The notes under the pieces were generated by a model. That model saw nothing but the letters and a program-made list of their open reading frames with translations. It made no database searches and was not told the DNA's origin. The position numbers and the translations under genes are program-made. DNA of 64,000 bases, from the NCBI GenBank assembly GCA_964595205.1, contig CAZQOQ010000037.1:248001-312000 (forward strand), read 5' to 3'. The first letter of the stretch is position 1. Every line of letters begins with the position of its first letter. Positions 53,939-63,576 of the stretch are shown piece by piece. This DNA is from JADKIH01 sp964595205 (GTDB lineage: Bacteria > Bacteroidota > Bacteroidia > AKYH767-A > 2013-40CM-41-45).

Positions 53939-55417
53939 ATGAATAGTTTAAAAGTCTTAAAAATTGTTGTTAATAAGCTTACGAAAGAAGAAATGAAAAT
54001 TCTCTTTAAGAGTTTAAGCTATAATAACAAAATTGAGAATGCACAAAGGGAAAAATCACTTAAACTAATTAAATTTTTATTGAGTATCGACGAAATATCT
54101 TCAAAAGAAGTACAATTTTTTCTTTATGGAAAATCAAATTATAGCGCATTTAATAAATTAATAAATAGATTAAAGCAAAAAATATATGAAATAATTATTT
54201 TAAGTAATTCGATAAATAGTAATAATTTTTCAAATCGAAATAAAGTAAATCTTGATTTAAGGAAAAAACTATTACAAGCAGATATTTTGCAGCTAAAAGG
54301 TTTGAGAAAAAACATATTACCGCTATATAATTATATTATTTTAAACTCTAATAAGTATGAACTTTATGATATACTAGTCCAGGCATTAAACTCTAAACAG
54401 CGTTTACTCTCTGTAAATTCAAAATTCAAGATATTTCAGGAAATTAGAAATGAAATATTATTAGCTGAAAATAGACTTGTTTTATTTAAGGAATCTACTA
54501 ATATTTATAACGAAATTTCTCATAAAATAAGTAACAATAATAATTATTTGTCTTATAAAGACAATTTGGTGGCATCTATAATAAAACTAAGAAAAAATTA
54601 TTATAGTTCTAAATCGCCCACTGTTGGATTCTACTATTATACATTGAAAGCGGAGCTTCATGAGAAAGAGTTTCAATACACTAAGTCAAAGGACAGTCTG
54701 GAAAATGCAAAAAATATTTTGCTGAATAATGAATCCGCATATACAATAAATCGATATGGGACCACAATCCTAAATTTATCAAATAATAGTATTTTTTTAT
54801 ATAAATTTAATGAATCTGTTAATCTGGCTATTGAAGCAAAAAAACATTTCAAAAATTTGCCATTCACATTGTTAATAGTAAATGAAATATTATTTTACTC
54901 ATATTTTTATAAAAATGAATTTGAAGATTGTAATTTTATTTTAAATGAGTATGGACTTAATAGTGATAATGATTTAATAAAAAGTAAATTTTATTATTAC
55001 CAGTCTTGCGTATTTTTTGTTTCTAACAATTTCCAAAAATCGATTGATGGATTATTAAATAATAAAGGAGTAGAAAAGGATAAGGAAGGATGGAATATTA
55101 ATATAAGAATATTAACTATCTTGAACAGGATTGAATTGGAGCAGTTCGAATCTGTAGATTTGCAAGTTCAAAATTTAGATAGATATATAAAACGTATTTC
55201 TAGGAACAAAGTTGTATTACCACGATATATACTAATTTTAAGAATACTAACTAAACTCATACAAGAGAATTATAATTATAAAAAGGTATTTGATAAACGA
55301 ATTAAGTATTTTAATTTATTAGAATCTGATGATGTTTTATTCAGATGGCAAGTGAAATCGCCTGAACTAATCGTATTCCATGGTTGGTTTAAAAAAAAGT
55401 TGAATTCAAATCACTAA
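53939..55417 (+). CDS. Unrecognised helical solenoid-like protein, paralogue A
   Basis: A 492-residue, Asn/Lys/Ile-rich cytosolic protein without signal peptide or membrane segment. I do not recognise its function. Residues about 1-90 look like a small winged-helix-like unit (QFFLYGKSNYSAFNKLINRLKQKIYEIII); the rest is alpha-helical with TPR-like pairs. A conserved C-terminal block (EKDKEGWNINIRILTILNRIELEQFES, then PELIVFHGWFKKK) is shared with the gene at 55933, so the two are paralogues. Bases 54241-54300 hold 16 G+C of 60, far below the neighbours. Confidence 0.8.
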   Translation: MNSLKVLKIVVNKLTKEEMKILFKSLSYNNKIENAQREKSLKLIKFLLSIDEISSKEVQFFLYGKSNYSAFNKLINRLKQKIYEIIILSNSINSNNFSNRNKVNLDLRKKLLQADILQLKGLRKNILPLYNYIILNSNKYELYDILVQALNSKQRLLSVNSKFKIFQEIRNEILLAENRLVLFKESTNIYNEISHKISNNNNYLSYKDNLVASIIKLRKNYYSSKSPTVGFYYYTLKAELHEKEFQYTKSKDSLENAKNILLNNESAYTINRYGTTILNLSNNSIFLYKFNESVNLAIEAKKHFKNLPFTLLIVNEILFYSYFYKNEFEDCNFILNEYGLNSDNDLIKSKFYYYQSCVFFVSNNFQKSIDGLLNNKGVEKDKEGWNINIRILTILNRIELEQFESVDLQVQNLDRYIKRISRNKVVLPRYILILRILTKLIQENYNYKKVFDKRIKYFNLLESDDVLFRWQVKSPELIVFHGWFKKKLNSNH

Positions 55418-55475
55418 AGGGTGCATTTTATACATTTGCATTTCTAGTGTATTTTGGGGTAAACAAGTTTAATAC

Positions 55476-55781
55476 TTATTTTCTGTTTTTAAATAGAACT
55501 GAACCAGGCTCATTTAAATATGTTTCTTTTAAGTTATTATTTTTTTTGGCTTCAAGAAGCTCGAAAAGTTCTTTCGGTGATATTTTATGAATATCGCATA
55601 ATTTAAAAAAATTTTTCATCGTAAGATTTTCACCGTTTTCCCAGCGCCAATATGCTGTTCTATTCAGATCATTTTCGTAACTAAAGACCTCTGCAGATTT
55701 GAAGCCTTTTCTCATTCGCAATTGGCGTAATGTGCTTCCGAGATCAAAAAGCATTTCGTGTCGTTCATTTTTTGTTTTCAT
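55476..55781 (-). CDS. XRE-family HTH regulator
   Basis: A 101-residue small DNA-binding protein with a lambda-repressor-like HTH (DLGSTLRQLRMRKGFKSAEVF, RTAYWRWENGENLTMKNFFKLCDIHKISPKELFELLE). No effector domain. It sits between the two solenoid-protein genes, convergent with A and divergent from B (151-bp shared control region), a typical position for an autoregulating repressor of the neighbours. Confidence 0.88.
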   Translation of the reverse strand: MKTKNERHEMLFDLGSTLRQLRMRKGFKSAEVFSYENDLNRTAYWRWENGENLTMKNFFKLCDIHKISPKELFELLEAKKNNNLKETYLNEPGSVLFKNRK

Positions 55782-55932
55782 GTTATTTTCTATTTTTATA
55801 AGCGAATTTAGTCTGAGAATGGTAATTTTAAATGGAAAGATTCAGTCATTTTGGGACATTAGGCTTACCATGTATTATTGATTAAGTTTAATTTTTTAAA
55901 TAAATGATGTTTAAATCAGGAAACTAGAAACT

Positions 55933-57474
55933 ATGAAGGAGCTTGTTCATCTCAAGATGATTATTAGTAGATTGGATAATTATGAAATTATGTTGATTAC
56001 TGATAATTTGTATGTAGAAAATAAAAAGAACATTCATACAAAAGTTGCATTTAAATTATTTAACATTCTAAATACAAATGAAGTTGTTGATTTCGCAAGA
56101 ATTAGTAATTTATTATATGGAGAAAAAAATGAAGACGCACTTAAAAAATTAGCTCAGAGATTGACAGAAAAAATTTTAGATATTCTTATTAGTAAAGAAA
56201 ATTTAAGGAATAATGAACTTTTTGATGTACGAGGAAAGGAAATATTTGTGATTAGACGTAAATTATTATATTATGATATTTTAGCAGCTTATGGGATCAC
56301 AGAGTATGCTTTAATTATTTTAAATCAGATAATTGCTGCTGCAAAAAAGATTGAGGCATATGATTATTTAATTATAGCACTAGAAAAGAAGCTTATAAAA
56401 ATGTCGCTGAGATTCGGTAGCTCTAATTACAATAAAGTATTTAGTGAAATTAAATATTATACAGATTGTAATTATTCATTAAAGGAGTCTATGTATTTAT
56501 TACGATTATATTCTTCAAATTATGAATACAAACAGAAAGTAATATCCAATTCAAATTTAGAAAAGGTAATTGATAAAATAAAAGTAAATTATTTAAGAAC
56601 AAATTCTAAAAGTATTAGGATAAATCTGGCATATTTACAAAGTATTTATTATTTTAACAATGGTGAATATATAAAATGTAGGATTGTATTTAGTTCACTA
56701 TATTCTTTTCTCAAGCTAAATTCAAATTTTGTTTTTAGAAGTTATTTGATCACTTGTTTAATTAATATGGCTGAGATTGAAACTATGTTATGGAATTTTG
56801 AATTATCACTTAAGCACTTGTATAAAGTCATTAATCAATTTAAGCGTAATCAGTTTAACGATAACTTGATTCAGGAGATGATCTTTCTGAATTATTTTTA
56901 TAATGGTGGACTTGAGAATTCATTTCAAATTATTTCTAAGTTGGTAAATACCGCTAGTGGGAAAAATATTTCATCGTTTATTAATTCCAAAAGAAAATTT
57001 TATATGGCTGCTATAAAATTTATTTTTAATTTATATCATGAATCAAATAAATTACTATCAGATTGTAAGGAGTTAGATAAAGATAAGGGTGGTTGGAATA
57101 TTGGGGTTAGGTTGTTGACTATTTTAAATAGTATTGAACTTGAGAAGTTTCAGTTAGCAGAAGCTCAAATTGAGAATTTAAGAAAGCATATAGCAAGAGT
57201 TGAAGGTGGTTCTGTTTTTTTTAATAGATCGGAGTTGATTTTAAAAATTCTAATTAATTTATGCAATTGTAGTTTTGATTTTAATAAAGCAAATTTGATG
57301 AGTTTGAAGATATTGAATCAATTGAGTGGAGAGGAAAAAAGATATCTTTGGCAGATAAAATGTCCTGAAATGATAATCTTCCACGAATGGTTCTACTCCA
57401 AAGTGAAAAATATACCCTATGATCATATTGAAGTCATGAAGCGTTTGAAAAAGAAGAATAAAGCATTGAGGTAA
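55933..57474 (+). CDS. Unrecognised helical solenoid-like protein, paralogue B
   Basis: A 513-residue AT-rich gene product, paralogue of the protein at 53939. Corresponding blocks: LLYGEKNEDALKKLAQRLTEKILDILI (N-terminal unit), DKDKGGWNIGVRLLTILNSIELEKFQ and LWQIKCPEMIIFHEWFYSK (C-terminal). Helical repeats throughout; no signal peptide. Bases 56641-56700 hold 12 G+C of 60. It ends 2 nt before the first di-heme peroxidase, so the cytosolic solenoid and the exported enzyme are in one transcript. No function known. Confidence 0.8.
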   Translation: MKELVHLKMIISRLDNYEIMLITDNLYVENKKNIHTKVAFKLFNILNTNEVVDFARISNLLYGEKNEDALKKLAQRLTEKILDILISKENLRNNELFDVRGKEIFVIRRKLLYYDILAAYGITEYALIILNQIIAAAKKIEAYDYLIIALEKKLIKMSLRFGSSNYNKVFSEIKYYTDCNYSLKESMYLLRLYSSNYEYKQKVISNSNLEKVIDKIKVNYLRTNSKSIRINLAYLQSIYYFNNGEYIKCRIVFSSLYSFLKLNSNFVFRSYLITCLINMAEIETMLWNFELSLKHLYKVINQFKRNQFNDNLIQEMIFLNYFYNGGLENSFQIISKLVNTASGKNISSFINSKRKFYMAAIKFIFNLYHESNKLLSDCKELDKDKGGWNIGVRLLTILNSIELEKFQLAEAQIENLRKHIARVEGGSVFFNRSELILKILINLCNCSFDFNKANLMSLKILNQLSGEEKRYLWQIKCPEMIIFHEWFYSKVKNIPYDHIEVMKRLKKKNKALR

Positions 57475-57476
57475 TT

Positions 57477-59399
57477 ATGATCAGGATATTTTTACGTTTT
57501 AAGAAGATTGCCTTTCTAATTATACCATTCGGTTTACTTTTTCTTTTGGTTGCTTTCGGTGATGCTGACCATGATTCATTCAACAGGTTATTTAAAGAAT
57601 ATTTTTCCGGACATCAGGTTCGATTAATAAATAATATTGTTCTGCTTTCAAAGGAAGTTGAGAAAAAGAACTTCAATGTGGATTCCGCCAGGTCGTATTT
57701 GAAAATTTGCAGGGAGGAATATAAGTCTATCGAACCATTCGTGATTTATTTTTTACCCGGCGATGCAAGACAGATTAACAGGGTCATCATCCCTGAAATC
57801 GAGGAAGACGACGAGGTAAGTGCTTATGTAGTTCCTCATGGCTTTCAATATATCGAGAGTATGCTGTATGGCGACAGCGCAACAATGCTTAGAAAGAAGA
57901 TTGTTGAAGAGACTGATCATGTTTATTCTCTCGCCGCAAGGTTATCTGAATCGGTTTCCTACATGGAAATACGCGACCGCGATGTGTTTGAAGCCCTTCA
58001 GATGCAGTTGATCAGGCAGTTCATGCTCGGACTCATTAACTTCGAGACTCCCTTCAGCCGAAGTGGTGTTTCCGAATCAGTCGCAACGCTGAAATACTAT
58101 AAGGAATTTTTTGAAAAAGTTTTTCAGGTGATTTCAGACAGATCAGGTTTTCAGGATATGTATGCTTCGATCGACAGCGCCGTTAATTTTCTTCAGCACG
58201 CCGGCAATGGCGGGGAGCAGGATTATTTTCGTTTTTATTCTGAGTTTTACATTCCTCTGAGCGGTCAGCTCGAAAATGCCAGGAGCCGGTATGCGACCGA
58301 TAATTTTTATAATACCACTGCCATCAATTACCAGGTGCGTTCTGTCTTCGATCCGCAGGCCTTCAATTCATATTTTTTCCTCCCGGCCAAACAGCTGTCA
58401 TCGCCGGCGGAAGTGGCCGAGCTGGGCCGGACCTTGTTCTTCGATCCGGCCTTGTCTGCAAATAACCTCAGAGCATGTGCATCGTGTCATCAGCCGGGGA
58501 GGGCTTTTACCGACGGACTGCCACTAAGCCAGTCATTCGAGCCCGGAAAGAGTCTTTCGCGTAATGCTCCGACTATCGTAAATGCCGTTCTGCAAAAAAG
58601 GCTCTTCCACGATGGCCGTGCCTTCACCTTCGAAGACCAGGCTGGTCAGGTAATGAGCAACCCGCTGGAAATGCATAACGATTTTTCCCAGGTCGCCGTG
58701 AAATTAAAGTCATCACCCGGTTACCGCGAATGGTTCCGTACAGCCTTCAGGAATACTGAAGATACGATCATCACCGGTAAGTCAATACTATATGCCATTG
58801 CAGAATATGAACGTTCGCTCACTTCATTGAATTCCCGGTTCGACCGCACGATCAGCGGCCGGGCCATGCTGATGACGCAGGAAGAAAAAGAGGGGTTTAA
58901 CATTTTCATGGGGAAGGGCGAATGTGCCTCCTGTCATTTCATTCCGTTGTTCAACGGCGTCATGCCAGCGGAATACGTGGATACGGAATGGGAAATCATC
59001 GGCGTGCCATCGCGTGATAAATTATCCAGGCCGCAGCTCGATAGCGACATCGGCAGGGCAGGGGTCGTTAACGTCGAAATCTTTCGACACGCCTTTAAGA
59101 TACCGACACTCCGCAACATCGAAATCACCGGTCCTTACATGCATAACGGAGTCTTCCGCACTCTCGAAGAGGTGATAGAATTTTATAATGTTGGAGGAGG
59201 AGCAGGACTCGGTTACGATGTACCGAACCAAACTTTGTCTCCTGAACCCCTTAAACTCAGCGAAGACGAAAAATTTAAACTGCTTTTATTTTTAAAGACA
59301 CTCACCGATACCGCAAATCTTACGACCCCGCCGGCCTTTCTTCCTGAATTCAGCGATAATCCCCTCCTGAATGCGCGCCCTGTCGGGGGAGATTATTAA
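57477..59399 (+). CDS. Di-heme cytochrome c peroxidase (MauG/CCP family) with imelysin-like N-domain
   Basis: A 640-residue exported (membrane-anchored, TM 10-27) protein. Residues about 35-300 are helical with an imelysin-like H121-GFQYIESMLYG motif in which the usual second histidine is Gln (Q124). Residues about 310-640 are a CCP/MauG domain with two heme sites C334-ASCH338 and C483-ASCH487 and a late PYMHNG motif for heme ligation. Likely reduces peroxide or oxidises partners in the periplasm; MauG-like modification is possible. The gene is GC-rich at its 3' half (58381-58440: 40 of 60), unlike the gene 2 nt upstream. Confidence 0.9.
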   Translation: MIRIFLRFKKIAFLIIPFGLLFLLVAFGDADHDSFNRLFKEYFSGHQVRLINNIVLLSKEVEKKNFNVDSARSYLKICREEYKSIEPFVIYFLPGDARQINRVIIPEIEEDDEVSAYVVPHGFQYIESMLYGDSATMLRKKIVEETDHVYSLAARLSESVSYMEIRDRDVFEALQMQLIRQFMLGLINFETPFSRSGVSESVATLKYYKEFFEKVFQVISDRSGFQDMYASIDSAVNFLQHAGNGGEQDYFRFYSEFYIPLSGQLENARSRYATDNFYNTTAINYQVRSVFDPQAFNSYFFLPAKQLSSPAEVAELGRTLFFDPALSANNLRACASCHQPGRAFTDGLPLSQSFEPGKSLSRNAPTIVNAVLQKRLFHDGRAFTFEDQAGQVMSNPLEMHNDFSQVAVKLKSSPGYREWFRTAFRNTEDTIITGKSILYAIAEYERSLTSLNSRFDRTISGRAMLMTQEEKEGFNIFMGKGECASCHFIPLFNGVMPAEYVDTEWEIIGVPSRDKLSRPQLDSDIGRAGVVNVEIFRHAFKIPTLRNIEITGPYMHNGVFRTLEEVIEFYNVGGGAGLGYDVPNQTLSPEPLKLSEDEKFKLLLFLKTLTDTANLTTPPAFLPEFSDNPLLNARPVGGDY

Positions 59400-59537
59400 T
59401 GAAAATTACAATCAAAATATTACAGTTTTGGTAATTACTTCGCTCTCTGTTTTCAATTAGCTTGTTTTCCCGTAACCGGTAAATTCTTTTCACGTAAGTT
59501 ATTTGAGAGGATAATAATTCCTTTCGAATAATATCGG

Positions 59538-61451
59538 ATGATACTAAGCCGGCTTAAAATATTCTATGTTTTCTCATCGGTGATAATTTTTTTATCACTC
59601 ACCGCCTTTGAGGAAAACCGGCAAAGTGTATTTCATTCAGGCTTCCTTTCATTTTTCAGAAATCATTCTTCGAAACTGAATCTGAAGATCATTGCTTTGA
59701 ACAATGAAGTGAAGTCGAAGAGAAAAAATACGGAGACTGCAAAGCAATTATTGGCCGAAGCGCGGGCGGAATACAAATCTATCGAAGCCTTTGTAATTTA
59801 TTTTCTTCCGCACGAATCGAGATATCTCAACCGGGCAATCATTCTCGAAATGGAAAAGGACGAGAGGATCTCTGATATTATCGAGCCGCATGGTTTTCAG
59901 TACCTGGAAAAAATGCTCTACAGCGACAGCGTAAATTATTTCCGGGAAAAGATTACTGCTGAGATAGGAGAGATCAGCAAGGTCATGACCAGGGTTAATG
60001 CTGTGATCGGCGATTATACGTTCAACGAGCAGAATATTTTTGAAGCCATTCAGATGCAGCTCATCCGGCAGTTTATGCTCGGGTTTACCGAATTTGAAAC
60101 GCCTCACAGCAGGCATGGGATTTCCGAATCGCAGATTTTCCTGAAGTACACGAAGGAATTGCTTCAGTGTGTAATTCCAACAGACGACCCATATCATCCC
60201 GCCCGGACTTTTTATGAGTCGCTCGATGAAGCAGTCATTTATCTCGGTGAAATGAACAAGACAGAAGAAAAGGATTATTTTAAATTTTATTCTGAATACT
60301 ATATTCCCCTGAGTAAAAATTTTGTTCTGTTTCATGAAAGAGTTGCAGGAAAGATCAGGGAGTATTCCACACCGGTAAATTTAAGGGCCGGTTCCATCTT
60401 CGATCCCGGTGCGTTTAATTCTTTCAACTTTATTTACTCGAAAAATTTCAGGCAGCGGGAAAAAGTGGTCGACCTCGGACGCGTTTTATTTTTTGATCCT
60501 GTACTGTCGGATAATAATCAGCGTGCCTGCGCTTCTTGTCACAGGCCTGAAAAAGGCTTCACCGACGGGCTGTCACAGAGTCTTGCATTCGACCAGGACA
60601 ATAACCTGCTAAGGAATGCACCGACCCTTATAAACTCTGTTTTCCAAAAGCGACTCTTCCTCGACGGTCGCTCGCAGTCATTCGAGGACCAGGCTTTCCG
60701 GGTATTGAGCAATCCTGACGAGATGCACCATGATTTTAACATCGTTGCAGGGAAGATAAAAGCATCGCCGGATTACCATAAATTATTCAATGAGGCATTT
60801 GAGGGAACAAGAGACACTGCCATCAACCGGTTATCGATACTGACAGCAATTTCCGAATACGAGCGTACGTTGATTGGAATGAACTCGCGTTTCGACAAGG
60901 CAATCAACGGAGAGAGAACTGAGCTTTCTGACGAGGAGAAATCAGGTTTCAATCTCTTCGTTGGTAAGGGAAATTGCGCATCATGCCATTTCATTCCGCT
61001 TTTCAATGGAACATTTCCACCCGAATACCTGGAGACAGAATGGGAAACTCTGGGAGTTCCTGTAATCGGTCACGATGGTGTTAAGTCGCTGGATCCGGAT
61101 TCGGGAAGAGGAGGGATCGTTATTGCCGACATACTCAGGCATGCGTTCAAGACGCCGACAGTAAGGAATGCAGAGGTGACGGGACCATACATGCATAACG
61201 GTGTATTTAAAACGCTGGAAGAGGTAATTGATTTTTACAATGTGGGTGGAGGTAGAGGAATGGGTCTCGACGTTCCATACCAGACGCTGTCACCGGATTC
61301 GCTTCATCTGAGTGATAAAGAAAAATCGCAGCTGGTTTCATTTATAAAATCGCTGACGGACACCGTTAACCTCACAGGCAGGCCTGCACGCTTGCCCGTT
61401 TTTCCCGGTGATGCACAACTGAACAAACGTCCTGTTGGAGGCGTGTATTGA
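59538..61451 (+). CDS. Second di-heme cytochrome c peroxidase with imelysin-like N-domain
   Basis: A 637-residue tandem paralogue of the preceding protein with the same layout: N-terminal helix, imelysin-like PHGFQYLEKMLYSD motif, heme sites C331-ASCH335 and C480-ASCH484, and GPYMHNGVF near the end. Similarity runs the whole length (YKSIE-FVIYFLP, MQLIRQFMLGF, NAPTLINSVFQKRLF, GRAGVV/GRGGIV). A 138-bp AT-rich spacer without a gene separates them. Probably a duplication with separated regulation or substrate. Confidence 0.9.
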   Translation: MILSRLKIFYVFSSVIIFLSLTAFEENRQSVFHSGFLSFFRNHSSKLNLKIIALNNEVKSKRKNTETAKQLLAEARAEYKSIEAFVIYFLPHESRYLNRAIILEMEKDERISDIIEPHGFQYLEKMLYSDSVNYFREKITAEIGEISKVMTRVNAVIGDYTFNEQNIFEAIQMQLIRQFMLGFTEFETPHSRHGISESQIFLKYTKELLQCVIPTDDPYHPARTFYESLDEAVIYLGEMNKTEEKDYFKFYSEYYIPLSKNFVLFHERVAGKIREYSTPVNLRAGSIFDPGAFNSFNFIYSKNFRQREKVVDLGRVLFFDPVLSDNNQRACASCHRPEKGFTDGLSQSLAFDQDNNLLRNAPTLINSVFQKRLFLDGRSQSFEDQAFRVLSNPDEMHHDFNIVAGKIKASPDYHKLFNEAFEGTRDTAINRLSILTAISEYERTLIGMNSRFDKAINGERTELSDEEKSGFNLFVGKGNCASCHFIPLFNGTFPPEYLETEWETLGVPVIGHDGVKSLDPDSGRGGIVIADILRHAFKTPTVRNAEVTGPYMHNGVFKTLEEVIDFYNVGGGRGMGLDVPYQTLSPDSLHLSDKEKSQLVSFIKSLTDTVNLTGRPARLPVFPGDAQLNKRPVGGVY

Positions 61452-61466
61452 CTTCAGATGATTGGC

Positions 61467-61496
61467 ACCGGTAAGCGGATCCCCGGTTGAGATTTT
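61467..61496 (+). terminator. Possible weak terminator after the second peroxidase
   Basis: ACCGG (61467-61471) and CCGGT (61483-61487) enclose an 11-nt loop; a T-run follows at 61492-61496. The 5-bp stem makes this tentative. Confidence 0.35.
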
Positions 61497-61497
61497 T

Positions 61498-63576
61498 CTA
61501 GTAGATCTTAAAAGTAAGAAGCTGACTTTCACTTCTTATTCTGACGAAATAAATTCCATTCTGTAAAAATTCAACCGGGAGATGAATAAAATTTTCGCCA
61601 TTGCTTATGTCAGGCTTTTCCTGGAAGATCAAACGGCCTAAAGCGTCAGTAAGCTCAACGTACAGATAAGACGGATGTGAGTCATTTAATTTCACATGCA
61701 GAAGTCCGGCATCGTACTGAGCGGTAAATTGATTTCCTGTCTGATGCAATTCGCCGTTCGATGTATAGATCTGAAGAATGGCTGCCGCAGCCTGGCATCC
61801 GTTCGAGTCAACCACCATCACAGTATAATTTCCGTTTTGCGAAGCCACGTAATAATAATTGTTCTCGCCTTCAATCAGCGTCGTATCGTGATACCAGGTA
61901 TAGGATACGAAGCCGGGAACTGAAAAGAGCGTATCGTTTCTCTGCTGAAGCGGCGTGAATTGTATCTCCGGAAATACCACGAGGAAATTACTGAGAGTAA
62001 GCGTATCGGTATCTGATGCGTTGCGTGCAATCAGCGTCACGTCATACGTTCCCTGGTTGAAGTAACAGATGTTCTGCGGATTTGGCATCGTATCGGACGA
62101 AGGATTACCGCCCGGGAAGAGCCACTGGAAGGCCGTTGCATTGCGCGACAGGTTTGTGAAATCGATGCAGGTATTCTGGCAGAGCGTGTTTGAAGTACAC
62201 GTATAATCAGCGACAGCCCTGATGTTTGAAAAGCAGAATTTTCCGATCCAGCAATCGTCGGCGGTATTCCTCGATTGTGTGACGTAACCGCCTTCTGAAA
62301 TGACATTGGAAAGAACTACGAAGCAATTCTCACCGTCAGGAATTGCATATCCGAATTCAGAATGCGCAGGGTTATGAATCGTCTTGTCCCAAAGCATATT
62401 TCCCAGCGTATCGATGGTAAATACCCAGGGCTGTTCGGAACTCATGATATTGTCCTCGGTTTTATTTCCCGTGATGAATGAATAGGAGCAGCCGGAAATC
62501 ATGAAGCCTTCTGGAGTCACCGCGACGTTATTGACATCGTCTTCGTTCCTGTCGCCTCCATACACGTAGTCCCAGAGTTTATTTCCGGAGGCATCGGTAC
62601 AGACAGCCCAGAAGTCGCAGTAACCGAAAATTCCCCAGTTATCCTGTGTCTTGTCGCATCCGATTCCGGGAAACGTAATTCCGCAGAAGATCATTTTCCC
62701 GCTTGGCAGCATGGCCATGCAGCACATGTCGTCTTTGTTGTTACCTCCGATGGTCCGGTCCCAGATCTTCGTTCCATCCTGGTTTATTTTGATGATCCAG
62801 AAATCGTACGTTCCGTTGCACGGTGGCTGTGATTTCAGGATACCGGGAGGAGAATTCGAGTAACCGGCAAGGATGATCTTTTCATCCGGAGTCAATGCAA
62901 GCGAGACGAGCCTGTCGTCGAAGCTGCCGCCGAAATTCATGTCCCAGATTTTATTTCCGGAAGGATCGACCTTTACAATCCAGTAATCGTTGTCGCCGTA
63001 TTTATGATGCGACATGTCGCCCGTGCTGTCGGAAAATGAATAACCTCCCAGCAGGTAATTTCCGTCGGGGAGAAGGAGCAGGGCATTCAGTCGGTCTTTC
63101 TTATCACCGCCGAATGAGCGGTCCCATATTTTATTTCCATTCCTGTCGATGCGAACGATCCAGTAGTCGTCGGCGGGTATCGGGTAGCCGAAGTTGTCGC
63201 GCGACTTATCTCCGCTCATTCCGGAGAGTGAATAGCCGCCCAGCAAATAGCCTGAGTCTGGCAGCTGGATTGCAGTTGTGAGGTTATCGGTTTCAGATCC
63301 TCCGAAAGTTTTATCCCAAACTTTAACACCGTTGCTGTCTGTTTTTACGATCCAGTAATCGAGCCCATTTCGGCAGTCTTCACTTTTGTCATAGCCGGTA
63401 GAGGAGAGCGAGTTGCCGGAGATGAGAAAACCATTGTCATAAGTCTTGAGTAATTTGGATGGGAAGTCGAAACCCGAACCACCATAGCGGTAGTCCCACG
63501 ACTGGCTGAAAGTCGCCTGTGAACGCGCAATAAGTGCATGCATTATCAGAAATAAAAAGACTATGAAATTCCTCAT
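61498..63576 (-). CDS. Secreted beta-propeller/PKD protein with T9SS sorting domain
   Basis: A 692-residue secreted protein: signal peptide (1-19), then about seven repeats of the form DYWIVK(I/V)D-x-G-N-K-x-WD-(K/R)-xFGG-x-x-D (residues about 25-420), forming a propeller-like array; a PKD domain (about 460-530, FPGGNPSSDTMPNPQNICYFNQGTYDVTLIA); an Ig-like segment; and a C-terminal T9SS type A sorting domain (residues about 620-692, LYVELTDALGRLIFQ, NGIYFVRI). Probably displayed on the outer surface; binding or structural role. Confidence 0.9.
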   Translation of the reverse strand: MRNFIVFLFLIMHALIARSQATFSQSWDYRYGGSGFDFPSKLLKTYDNGFLISGNSLSSTGYDKSEDCRNGLDYWIVKTDSNGVKVWDKTFGGSETDNLTTAIQLPDSGYLLGGYSLSGMSGDKSRDNFGYPIPADDYWIVRIDRNGNKIWDRSFGGDKKDRLNALLLLPDGNYLLGGYSFSDSTGDMSHHKYGDNDYWIVKVDPSGNKIWDMNFGGSFDDRLVSLALTPDEKIILAGYSNSPPGILKSQPPCNGTYDFWIIKINQDGTKIWDRTIGGNNKDDMCCMAMLPSGKMIFCGITFPGIGCDKTQDNWGIFGYCDFWAVCTDASGNKLWDYVYGGDRNEDDVNNVAVTPEGFMISGCSYSFITGNKTEDNIMSSEQPWVFTIDTLGNMLWDKTIHNPAHSEFGYAIPDGENCFVVLSNVISEGGYVTQSRNTADDCWIGKFCFSNIRAVADYTCTSNTLCQNTCIDFTNLSRNATAFQWLFPGGNPSSDTMPNPQNICYFNQGTYDVTLIARNASDTDTLTLSNFLVVFPEIQFTPLQQRNDTLFSVPGFVSYTWYHDTTLIEGENNYYYVASQNGNYTVMVVDSNGCQAAAAILQIYTSNGELHQTGNQFTAQYDAGLLHVKLNDSHPSYLYVELTDALGRLIFQEKPDISNGENFIHLPVEFLQNGIYFVRIRSESQLLTFKIY

